Both the position numbers and the translations under genes were made by a program. 64,000 nucleotides of DNA from Neorhizobium galegae (GTDB taxonomy: Bacteria > Pseudomonadota > Alphaproteobacteria > Rhizobiales > Rhizobiaceae). The stretch is from assembly GCF_017877135.1 (NCBI RefSeq), contig NZ_JAGIPH010000011.1:1-64000 (forward strand). The letters run 5' to 3'. Below the pieces are notes generated by a model. The model worked only from the letters and a program-made list of their open reading frames with translations. It ran no database searches and was not told the origin of the DNA. Shown piece by piece: positions 16,851-24,182 of this stretch (its first letter is position 1; each line of letters opens with the position of its first letter).

Positions 16851-16878
16851 CGTGTCGGCGCGCACACGCGCCGACACG
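16851..16878 (-). terminator. Strong hairpin downstream of GMC oxidoreductase gene
   Basis: CGTGTCGGCGCG (16851-16862) and CGCGCCGACACG (16867-16878) are perfect 12-bp arms with a four-base loop, 24 bp after the GMC stop on the minus strand. The following minus-strand sequence, TCATTCGCTTCATTTG, is only moderately T-rich. It may terminate or attenuate transcription before the P450 genes. Confidence 0.6.
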
Positions 16879-16901
16879 CAATGGTCTCAAAGCTGCCGGC
16901 C

Positions 16902-18497
16902 TTACAGCTCGTGCTGGGTGCGGATGAGATCAGCCGCCCTTTCGCCGATGACCACGCACGGCGCCATGATGTTGCCGGTCATGATCCGCGGCATGACGGA
17001 GGCATCCGCGATGCGCAGGCCCTTGATGCCGTAGACCTTCAACTGGTGGTCAACCACCGACATGCTGTCGCGGCCCATTTTGGCCGTGCAGGACTGGTGC
17101 CAATAGGTGACCGCCGACCGGCGGATAAAGTCGACAAGGCCTTTCCGGTCACGCGCGCCTGGCGCTGTCTCGCCCGTCACCAGCGGCTGAAAGGCGGCGC
17201 CATTTCCGAGTTCCAGGCAGAGTTCGACTGCAGCTATCGCCGCGGCCATGTCCTCTGGCTCGCTCAAGCAATTGGGTTCGATCAGCATCGGATCATTGAC
17301 GCCGGCACCTGAGAGCCGCAGCCAGCCGCGACTTTTCGGCTGTGCCAGCCCCGCAAACATGGTCCAGCCATGGTCAGGGGTTTCCAATCCCGTTTCCGCC
17401 GGAGACGGAACGGGGAATTCCAGCTGGCACTGCAGCAGATCCGGCTGCGTCAGGCGGGAATCGCTCTTCCAGTAGAGCGTCGCCTCGCATCCGCCACCGC
17501 CGACACCCTCGGGCTTGCGATAGGCCCAGGTGCATCCGAACGCGATATGGTCCTGGTGATTTTGCCCGACGCCCGGAAGCGCCTGAACGACCGGGATCCC
17601 ATGGGCGGTCAGCTGATCCCGTGGTCCGATACCGGATTGCATCAGGACCTTGGGCGTGTTGACAGCGCCCAGCGACAATATCGTTTCGTAATGCGCCTTG
17701 AAGCGCCGGCGCTGGCCGCTCACGATAGCCTCGACACCAACCACTCTCTTGCCGTCGAACAGCAGGTGCGACACCAGTGCCCCGGTCATGATGGTCAGGT
17801 TTTTCTTGGCCAAGTGCGGCGCGACATAGGACTGGTAGACGGATTGACGCTTGCCGTCCCGGATACGCAGCTCCGCAATCGACGCGCCGCCCTCGCTCTC
17901 CATCATCGCGCCGTTCGGGGTATCGTAGACGGGAATTCCGAGTGCCTCGGCAGACCGCAGCAGGGCATGGGCAACCGGCTGCGGGGCTTCGGGTTGCGCG
18001 ACGAAGGCAGGGCCTCCAGTGCCACGACGAACCGGATCGGGCGCCCCGCGCCAGTCTTCGATGCGGCGGTAATAGCCAAGGGCGGCTTCATAACCCCATG
18101 CGTCGTCACCGGCTTCGGCGGCGAAGTAATCCCAGTCGGCCTTATGGCCTCTCGACCAGACCATGACATTGATGCTCGACCCGCCGCCGAGCCCCTTGCC
18201 CATGCTCAAGGGAAGCTGGCGCCCCTCAAGGCCGGGCGTCGGCTGGCCGACAAAGCCCCAATCGCGGGACGAGCCGAGATTAACCGGCCACTGCGCAGGA
18301 TCGCGCACGCTGTCGGCACGATCATCGCCGCCCGCTTCCAGAAGCAGGACCTTCGGGCCGCCGCATTCGGCAAGGCGTGCAGCAACAACCGAGCCACTGG
18401 ATCCGGCGCCGCACACGATAAAATCAAAGGCCTCGGGCTCATGGACCGAGGGCATTTCGTCTTCGCAGTTCTCTGGTTCTTGCGCAGTGGGGAGCAT
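16902..18497 (-). CDS. GMC-family FAD oxidoreductase (choline dehydrogenase-like)
   Basis: A protein of about 531 residues with the GMC N-terminal FAD-binding motif VCGAGSSGSVVAARLAE (about 27-43), an ADP-binding Glu in LLLEAGG, the GMC signature region MGKGLGGGSSINVMVWSRG, and the C-terminal catalytic His in YWHQSCTAKMG. Members oxidise primary alcohols or sugars to aldehydes or lactones. The frame opens at a TTG (18518), but GAGGTGA lies six bases before the ATG at 18497, so I use that. There is no signal peptide. It is the first gene in the direction of a GMC-P450-P450 run downstream of the VirA-like kinase. Oxidation of an aromatic or other alcohol, with the P450s, is a plausible inference. 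Confidence 0.88.
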   Translation of the reverse strand: MLPTAQEPENCEDEMPSVHEPEAFDFIVCGAGSSGSVVAARLAECGGPKVLLLEAGGDDRADSVRDPAQWPVNLGSSRDWGFVGQPTPGLEGRQLPLSMGKGLGGGSSINVMVWSRGHKADWDYFAAEAGDDAWGYEAALGYYRRIEDWRGAPDPVRRGTGGPAFVAQPEAPQPVAHALLRSAEALGIPVYDTPNGAMMESEGGASIAELRIRDGKRQSVYQSYVAPHLAKKNLTIMTGALVSHLLFDGKRVVGVEAIVSGQRRRFKAHYETILSLGAVNTPKVLMQSGIGPRDQLTAHGIPVVQALPGVGQNHQDHIAFGCTWAYRKPEGVGGGGCEATLYWKSDSRLTQPDLLQCQLEFPVPSPAETGLETPDHGWTMFAGLAQPKSRGWLRLSGAGVNDPMLIEPNCLSEPEDMAAAIAAVELCLELGNGAAFQPLVTGETAPGARDRKGLVDFIRRSAVTYWHQSCTAKMGRDSMSVVDHQLKVYGIKGLRIADASVMPRIMTGNIMAPCVVIGERAADLIRTQHEL

Positions 18498-18549
18498 TGG
18501 AGTCACCTCGTTGACCAATATGTCGGGTAATCCTGCCTACCGTTTAAAC

Positions 18550-18590
18550 TTTCATTTTTCAATGTTTTTATCAAATTTATCATTTTTCAT
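18550..18590 (-). promoter_or_regulatory. AT-rich repeat region upstream of GMC/P450 genes
   Basis: TCATTTTTCA occurs twice (18552-18561 and 18580-18589), 28 bp apart. Between them, TTATCAAATTTATCATTT (18568-18585) closely matches the tandem repeat unit upstream of the VirG-like gene (15 of 18 positions). On the minus strand TACAAATGAAAA resembles a vir box at 10 of 12 positions. The block lies about 55-95 bp upstream of the GMC start, where an activator would bind. Confidence 0.45.
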
Positions 18591-18759
18591 TTGTAACTTG
18601 AGCGTGAGGCGTCTGTGATGCGCGCACCGGCAGCGCCCGGGCGGACGCTTCATCCGGCAGCACCGGGCAGGAGTTTTTAAGGGACGAAAGGGTTGCGCTC
18701 AGTCAGACGCGGTCGGCTTGCGGCTGTCCGCCCAGCGACTGGACAACCTGGAATAAAAC

Positions 18760-21294
18760 TCAGGCATTCTCCACGACACGTGCCAGCGTGTCGAAAATTG
18801 CATTCGCCAGCGCCGCTGAACTGAATGGCGTTCGCAACACACGCGCCTGCAAAGGCTGGAACCCCGCGCGCAGTTCAGACGTCTGGTCCGTCAGAAGGAG
18901 GATTTTCCCGCAGCCGTATGCCGTCTCCACGACAGTCAGTTCGGCTGCGGATGTAAGGCACGTCTGGTTGAGGATCACCATGTCGGCTTCAATCCCCGAG
19001 CCCAGCAATTCCGCAAGGCATCCAATGCTCCGGCAACCGATCGGCTCGTAGCCAAGTGCCGCTGTCTTTTCCTCGTAGAGATCGCGCAGGGTCTTGTCGT
19101 TCTCGACGATCATGATGCATTCGCCGTTGCCCATCGGCACCGCGCGTTCGTTGAAGAAACTGTCGATCGGCAAGGGTGCGAGATCGGTCGCCGGAAGGAA
19201 AAGTTCGAACGTGGTTCCCCCTCCCGGCGTGGCTGAGACATGGATGCCGCCGCACAAGGACGAGACGATACCGTGAACCGCCGAAAGGCCCAGGCCCGAT
19301 CCGCCGGACTGGGAATTCGTGGTGAAGAACGGCTCGAAGATGTGGGGCATGACATGCGGCGCAATGCCCGGCCCTTCGTCGGCGACCGAGAGGCGCACGT
19401 AGGATCCAGGTGCAATATCGCCATGCGTAAGAAGCCGCCTGCGCTGCAGCTGGACGGGATGGACATCGATGGTGACCGTTTTTCCCCGTGCCGAAGCCTG
19501 GCTGGCATTTTTGCACAGGTTCATCGCCAGCTGGTGCACCTCGACCGGATTGCCCTCGATGACGACCGGCTCTTTGCACAGCGTGGAATGAATGACCACA
19601 TGGTTTCCGAGTGTGACCTGCAGCAGCGGGAGGATGTCGGCAACGGCATCTGCGACATCGAACGGCTTGACGATCCGTTCGCGCTTGCGGCTGAAGGTCA
19701 GGATCTGGTCGACGATCTGCTTGGCCCGTGCACCGCTCTTCAGGATTTCCTCGACATAATGGCGCGTCGGCGATGACTTTCGAAGCAATTGGACCGCCAT
19801 TTCGCCATAACCGAGGATCGCCCCGAGGACGTTGTTGAATTCGTGCGCGATACCACCGGCAAGGGTTCCAATAGCCTCAAGGCGTTGGGCATGCTCCAGC
19901 CGATGTTCAAGCCCCTGCTTTTCCTGCCGGCTTTTATCAGCATCGATAAACTCCATGAATGTCTTCAGCGTGGAGTGAAACAACTGCCTCTCGTCGAGGG
20001 TTAACCGGGGCTGCCCCGGCTTGAACAGAAAGATGAGGGCGGCGACGTCCTTGTCGGGCAGTCTGGCGCCGACCAGCAGGCTTTGAGAAATGCCATCGGG
20101 TTGCATCACGTGACAGAGCCGGATCAGCGGACAGCAGCCCGACCTGTTGTGCAGGCGGATCGATGGCATCTCCCCGCCATGATCCAGATCCTGGGCAAAT
20201 GCCATCAGGTGCTGGCGTGTTCGTGGCCCATCGTCAAACTCATACGCATCTTTCACCTCCGCGCCATCAGGATCATAAACGACGTAGCTGCTGCCCAGGG
20301 CGCCGAAGAAGCAGGCCATGGTGTGCAGGGCCTTGCCCATGAAAATCGGGAAATTCTCGTGCCCGGATTGGGTGAGATCCGCCTTGATGTCTGCCACGAC
20401 CTGCTCGTAATGCAGCCTCCGCTTCAATTGCCGCGTCTGTTCGCGAAGGCGATAGATCAGGATGCAGATGTAGAGCAAAAGCAGGGCCGCGGTGATACCG
20501 AGGACGATGCGGCTCACATGGGCAAGAGAGGCAGCATCCGCTGCAATTCTCAGATATTCCGTCTGCAGCTCACCGGCCCGGATCGGCGTCGCTGACGCCT
20601 GAATGGCGGCAATTTGCGCGTCGACCCGCGGCATGACGGCCAGGATCATCTTCGCATGCACGATGACCGTGGCGAAATTCTCAAACCGCGGCGCTTGCGC
20701 GCCGTACCGTTCAAGCTGTGCGAGCTTGTCGGTGATCCGGCGCTTGAGATCCCCGTTGTGGCTGGTCGAAAACCGCATCATCATGTTGCTGAGGTCACCC
20801 ATGTGCGCCAGCACCCCGGCCACACCTTCATCCTCGGCCTCGTTGAGCGATGTCAGTGTCTGGCCAAAGACCCCAAGCGAGTTCTGCAGCAGGGCATTGC
20901 GTGTCTTGAAACCTTCCACCAGCATCTCGTCGCGATCGATATCCTGCGTGAGACCTGAGACGAGGCTGCTCAGCTTTTCTTCGGCGCCGAACTGAGTACC
21001 ACCGAACAGGTCCCGCAAGCCATTGACGGCGCGGCGCAGATTGACGACCGACGTAACGAGGCCGTCATAGGACGGCAACAGCCCTGCCCTTGCCCTCAGC
21101 ACGTCCCGCTGCAGGGCGGCGTGGTTCACATCGACCGCCCGCAGGTTCATCATGATGGCTTCGTGGACGGATCTGTCGGGATGCTTGCCCGCGGCGACCA
21201 ATGCCACCACGATGACCGTGACGATCAGGATCGAAAGCGGAAGAGTTTCACCGAGCCGGTTCGGTGACAACCGTCGAAAGACGTTTCCCATCAT
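18760..21294 (-). CDS. VirA-like hybrid sensor histidine kinase
   Basis: An 844-residue membrane kinase: TM1 (about 18-36), a helical periplasmic domain (about 40-260), TM2 (about 262-285), a GAF-like linker (about 300-450), HisKA with phospho-acceptor His in GGIAHEFNNVLGAILG, HATPase with NLCKNASQA and GGSGLGLSAVHG, and a C-terminal receiver-like domain. Blocks match Agrobacterium VirA as I recall it: HEFNN-LGAILG, QIL-FSRKRER--KPF, PHIFEPFFTT, SFF----AP-GNGE, YEEK-AALGYEP. The receiver is degenerate: the position of the phospho-acceptor Asp is Asn (ADMVILNQTCL). The gene overlaps the upstream peroxidase gene by 47 bp. The expected partner is the VirG-like regulator at 12764-13480. Phenolic sensing is inferred from homology, and the periplasmic domain is the divergent part. 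Confidence 0.88.
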   Translation of the reverse strand: MMGNVFRRLSPNRLGETLPLSILIVTVIVVALVAAGKHPDRSVHEAIMMNLRAVDVNHAALQRDVLRARAGLLPSYDGLVTSVVNLRRAVNGLRDLFGGTQFGAEEKLSSLVSGLTQDIDRDEMLVEGFKTRNALLQNSLGVFGQTLTSLNEAEDEGVAGVLAHMGDLSNMMMRFSTSHNGDLKRRITDKLAQLERYGAQAPRFENFATVIVHAKMILAVMPRVDAQIAAIQASATPIRAGELQTEYLRIAADAASLAHVSRIVLGITAALLLLYICILIYRLREQTRQLKRRLHYEQVVADIKADLTQSGHENFPIFMGKALHTMACFFGALGSSYVVYDPDGAEVKDAYEFDDGPRTRQHLMAFAQDLDHGGEMPSIRLHNRSGCCPLIRLCHVMQPDGISQSLLVGARLPDKDVAALIFLFKPGQPRLTLDERQLFHSTLKTFMEFIDADKSRQEKQGLEHRLEHAQRLEAIGTLAGGIAHEFNNVLGAILGYGEMAVQLLRKSSPTRHYVEEILKSGARAKQIVDQILTFSRKRERIVKPFDVADAVADILPLLQVTLGNHVVIHSTLCKEPVVIEGNPVEVHQLAMNLCKNASQASARGKTVTIDVHPVQLQRRRLLTHGDIAPGSYVRLSVADEGPGIAPHVMPHIFEPFFTTNSQSGGSGLGLSAVHGIVSSLCGGIHVSATPGGGTTFELFLPATDLAPLPIDSFFNERAVPMGNGECIMIVENDKTLRDLYEEKTAALGYEPIGCRSIGCLAELLGSGIEADMVILNQTCLTSAAELTVVETAYGCGKILLLTDQTSELRAGFQPLQARVLRTPFSSAALANAIFDTLARVVENA

Positions 21295-22294
21295 ATTCCC
21301 CGGTCAGACTTTTCAGGAAGGCTTCGAGATCGGCAATATCGTTCTGAGAGAGCTGACGGCCGAGCTGGCTTCTGCCCATCACCGCAATCGCTTCGACAAG
21401 CGTCGCAACGCTTCCGTCATGAAAATAGGGCGCGGTCACTTCGACATTGCGCAGGCTGGGGACGCGAAAGATATCTGCGCCCTCATCCGGCATCGACAGC
21501 CGCCGGTCGAGATCGGATGGCGGCTGCACAAGCTTGGCGTCGGGAGGGCCGAACACCCCGAAGATCTGGAACATGTTGCCGCCGACATTCGCCCCCTGGT
21601 GGCAGGAGACACACCCGTAATCCTCGAACAGTTTGAAACCACGCCGGGCGTCAGGAGCAAGCGCGCCCTGATCACCGGTCAGGAAGCGGTCGAAGGGGGC
21701 ATTCGGTGTTGCAAGCGACATCTGGAATGTCACCAGCGCATCCAGAACATTGTCCCGACTGGGCAATGCTCCATATCGCTGGCGGAATGCGGACAGATAA
21801 GTCTCGTCCTGCGTCAGGCGGGACAGCACTGTGCTCCAATCCGCAGCCATCAGGTTCGGATCAGCCAGCACCGCTTCGTTCTGGACCCTAAGCGAGGTAA
21901 AACGTCCCCGCCATCCCAGTCGATAATTGGTGCCGACATTGAAAATGGTGGGGGCATTGAAGGCGTGGACCTTGCCTTTATAGCCGATGGTTCTCGGCAC
22001 CCGAACCGTTCCACCCGTCTTCAGGTTGTGGCAGGTGCTGCAGGACAGCCTGCCTTCGCCCGATAAAACCGGATCATGGAAAAGCCGCTCGCCAAGCAGG
22101 ACCTTGCCGGGATCGAGGCTCGCCGGCAGCGGCAGCGGCGACAGGGCACTCGGCTGAACTGCGTGTTCAGGCAAGTGCTCACCTGTAACCGGTGCGGGGC
22201 CACCAAGAGAGACACTTCCCGAAACAGCAAGAGCCGACGCGGCAAGACCGAGACAATAGCAAATCGCGGTGAAGGCGCATCGCCTCTTGCTCAT
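21248..22294 (-). CDS. Di-haem cytochrome c peroxidase / MauG-family protein
   Basis: A 348-residue exported protein with a Sec signal peptide (residues 1-24) and two c-type haem motifs, CSTCHN (about 85) and CVSCHQ (about 230), in the spacing expected for bacterial CcpA/MauG proteins. The C-terminal half keeps FRVPSLRNVEVTAPYFHDGS in two blocks, the family hallmark. In the periplasm such proteins reduce hydrogen peroxide or catalyse oxidations through high-valent haem. The ATG at 22294 is the natural start. Its 3' end overlaps the VirA-like kinase start by 47 bp, so the two are translated from one message. A link between periplasmic peroxide or phenoxyl chemistry and phenolic sensing is suggestive but unproven. 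Confidence 0.9.
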   Translation of the reverse strand: MSKRRCAFTAICYCLGLAASALAVSGSVSLGGPAPVTGEHLPEHAVQPSALSPLPLPASLDPGKVLLGERLFHDPVLSGEGRLSCSTCHNLKTGGTVRVPRTIGYKGKVHAFNAPTIFNVGTNYRLGWRGRFTSLRVQNEAVLADPNLMAADWSTVLSRLTQDETYLSAFRQRYGALPSRDNVLDALVTFQMSLATPNAPFDRFLTGDQGALAPDARRGFKLFEDYGCVSCHQGANVGGNMFQIFGVFGPPDAKLVQPPSDLDRRLSMPDEGADIFRVPSLRNVEVTAPYFHDGSVATLVEAIAVMGRSQLGRQLSQNDIADLEAFLKSLTGEYDGKRLSTVVTEPAR

Positions 22295-22375
22295 GAAATG
22301 CCGCTCTCCGAAAGAGTGTTGCCGGTATGAATGGACGCGATCACAGATCTTGGATTAATCGCATTTCTACACGTT

Positions 22376-22402
22376 ATATCATAAATATCATATTTATCAA
22401 TT
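22376..22402. promoter_or_regulatory. Three tandem 9-bp TATCA units upstream of peroxidase/virA-like operon
   Basis: ATATCATAA, ATATCATAT and TTATCAATT follow one another without gaps, about 80-110 bp upstream of the peroxidase start. Similar TCA-centred 9-bp units precede the VirG-like and GMC genes. Such tandem arrays suit an OmpR-family activator, though AT-rich promoters can produce similar patterns by chance. Confidence 0.4.
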
Positions 22403-22498
22403 CATGATGTACTTCATTCGCAGGCGTCGGGATACGGGGCACAATGGCCGGCATGCTGCCCATTTCGACCCGCGATCCTTGGCAACCGCGAGGCAAGA

Positions 22499-22819
22499 TC
22501 ATCCGGGAAAAAGGACGACTGTCTTGATCATGGCCAGCAGCGCCCAATAGATGCCGATGATCGAGCCGCACGATAGGAAGGCGATGAGGGCCGGCAGCCA
22601 TAGACCCGGCTCCTTTATCGGCGCGGCTCGCGCAGGCGCCGGCATCTCCTGCCCGCTGACGAAGGAGCCGTCCTCATAGACCGCATCATCGCTGCAAAGT
22701 GGAAGACCGGTGGACTGCCGGAGCCGGAACGCCGAGAGACAGACGACAACGCCTTCAGGCTGCGGCTTTTTATGCGCGTGCCGCAAAATTTTGGTGGAGA
22801 ACCCGTCTTCGCAATCCAT
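22499..22819 (-). CDS. Small hypothetical protein with C-terminal membrane segment
   Basis: A 106-residue protein I do not recognise. The first two thirds are soluble and include two cysteines. The end carries one clear membrane segment (LWLPALIAFLSCGSIIGIYW, about 72-91) followed by a second hydrophobic stretch. The frame begins at an ATG at 22840, but GGGGAG lies seven bases before the ATG at 22819, so I choose the shorter form MDCEDGFSTKILRH. It lies upstream of the peroxidase/VirA-like operon on the same strand, separated by 204 bp that include the TATCA repeats. Function is unknown. Confidence 0.5.
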   Translation of the reverse strand: MDCEDGFSTKILRHAHKKPQPEGVVVCLSAFRLRQSTGLPLCSDDAVYEDGSFVSGQEMPAPARAAPIKEPGLWLPALIAFLSCGSIIGIYWALLAMIKTVVLFPG

Positions 22820-22908
22820 TGCATCACTCCCCGTCGTCATCGCACCAGTGGGTTCGGGTCATGAATGTCGAAGAGGCGTTTCCCCCGGATTGCGAAGGAC
22901 CTCGTAAC

Positions 22909-22923
22909 GATTGCGTTTGAAAC
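22909..22923 (+). promoter_or_regulatory. vir-box-like 15-mer upstream of cupin gene
   Basis: GATTGCGTTTGAAAC lies about 170 bp upstream of the cupin start on the same strand. It shares its first 14 bases with 12661-12674 before the LigB-like gene. TGCGTTTGAAAC matches the remembered vir box TNCAATTGAAAY at 10 of 12 positions. Both copies are also preceded at 20-45 bp by ATGTCGAAGAGG. Confidence 0.4.
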
Positions 22924-23091
22924 ACGGCCGCTTCAGCGCAGCGACGCCGCCCTCCCCTCGCACCTCTGCTCTTGCAAGAAACATTACAACTGCAACCGCA
23001 TCTGCAGGCGCTTGAAATGGCGTTGCAGCAGCAACCCTCCAAACGAGATTTGGCCTGACGCAGTGTCAGGCGTGCGGAAAGGAAATCTTGA

Positions 23092-23592
23092 ATGAATAGG
23101 GTAGAATTGAAGATCCCCGGCGACCATGGCGGCGAGAGCGAGTGGCACGAAATCACACCCGGCGAACGTTTCAGGATCCGGACATCCGTCGTGGAAACGG
23201 ATGGCCTCTACATGACCCTGGAGATCATTGCCGATCCTCGGAATGGCGTGCCCATGCATGTCCACGCCAATGAGGAGGAATGCTTCATCGTGCTTGAAGG
23301 CAGCCTTCATCTCGTCAACGGCGATCAGAGGCTGAACCTGTCGGCCGGTGATGTGGCGACCGTCAAGAGGGGGACGCCGCACGCATGGTGCAATATCTCG
23401 GAGAAGAGCGTGCGGATTCTGATTGTCTTCGCGCCCGGACATATGGAGAGAACGTTCAGGCGCATCGGCTCGATGAAAGGCAAAGATCTCACCGCGATTT
23501 CTCAATCAGCCGAAAGTGATGGCTCAACGATTGTCGGGCCGCCGCCTTTCGATGACATCTATTCCGTCTTGTCAGCGCGGCCAATGCCCTGA
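23092..23592 (+). CDS. Cupin-domain protein
   Basis: A 166-residue single-domain cupin. Motif 1 reads PMHVHANEEECFIVLEG (about 54-70), with two His and a Glu as potential metal ligands, and motif 2 is GDVATVKRGTPHAW (about 86-99) with the last His. AAAGGAAATCTTGA before the ATG gives a good start. Small cupins of this kind include dioxygenases, isomerases and sugar- or aromatic-binding proteins, and sequence alone does not decide. It is the only plus-strand gene in this stretch, follows a vir-box-like site, and is closed by a hairpin terminator. A part in the neighbouring aromatic module is a guess from position. Confidence 0.8.
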   Translation: MNRVELKIPGDHGGESEWHEITPGERFRIRTSVVETDGLYMTLEIIADPRNGVPMHVHANEEECFIVLEGSLHLVNGDQRLNLSAGDVATVKRGTPHAWCNISEKSVRILIVFAPGHMERTFRRIGSMKGKDLTAISQSAESDGSTIVGPPPFDDIYSVLSARPMP

Positions 23593-23603
23593 AATCCCCT
23601 GCG

Positions 23604-23638
23604 GGAGCGGCAGCAACAGTTTGGGTTGCTGCCGTTCC
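23604..23638 (+). terminator. Hairpin downstream of cupin gene
   Basis: GGAGCGGCAGCAAC (23604-23617) pairs with GTTGCTGCCGTTCC (23625-23638) with one wobble pair, 11 bp after the cupin stop. No long T-run follows (AGATAAAAG), so termination may be partial. Confidence 0.55.
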
Positions 23639-23759
23639 AGATAAAAGTCGAAACCGTTTACCCAGCCCGTCCCGATCGAAGGGCATGTGCGTGAGCACCG
23701 AGAAACCGCGCAGGCCATCTGCACTCACATCGGCGACAGGTGTGCCGCGTGATCGCCAC

Positions 23760-24011
23760 TCAGTGCGGCAAGTCGGCCGGTCGCCGCTCACCGAGGCAGG
23801 CAAGGGCAATGCCAGCCTTGCAAACGCAGAGGGGGCAGGGCTTTTCGACCATCGTGCCGATCTCGGCTGCGTGGGCGGCAATGGCTCCAAAGGCGAGATA
23901 CATCACTGCCGCAGCGATAGCCGAGATGTGGAGGAGGTGGCCGAAGAGGCGCTGGTGGAATGAACCGGGGACAGGAATATCGCTCAGCAACCGCGGGGGG
24001 ATAGATGTCAT
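23760..24011 (-). CDS. Small hypothetical membrane protein
   Basis: An 83-residue protein with one hydrophobic segment (about 26-48, HISAIAAAVMYLAFGAIAAH) and a cysteine-rich stretch PCPLCVCKAGIALAC near the C-terminus. AGAGGG lies eight bases before the ATG at 24011. I do not recognise the family. The CPLC pair resembles redox or metal-binding cysteines, but no function can be assigned. It lies alone between the cupin and the HTH-GAF regulator. It may be a real small protein or a chance frame, so confidence is modest. Confidence 0.42.
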   Translation of the reverse strand: MTSIPPRLLSDIPVPGSFHQRLFGHLLHISAIAAAVMYLAFGAIAAHAAEIGTMVEKPCPLCVCKAGIALACLGERRPADLPH

Positions 24012-24182
24012 GATGGAACCCTCTGGCTTACGGGTGACATCTCCCTGCTATCGTGTTCGGATCGCTGTAGGATTTCAAAGCGGAGGCTCTCCGTTACAGA
24101 ATAAACGGAGGCAAGGCATCAGGGCCGCGCAACGGCCACGGCGCAGCGCCGGTGCTCGCATTGGGACAAGATTGGTGCGGCC

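Noticed and set aside
11342..22294. Part of a Ti/Ri-type virulence region
   Set aside because: Only VirA-like and VirG-like regulators are present. No virB, virD, virE or border-like repeats were seen, so T-DNA transfer cannot be claimed.
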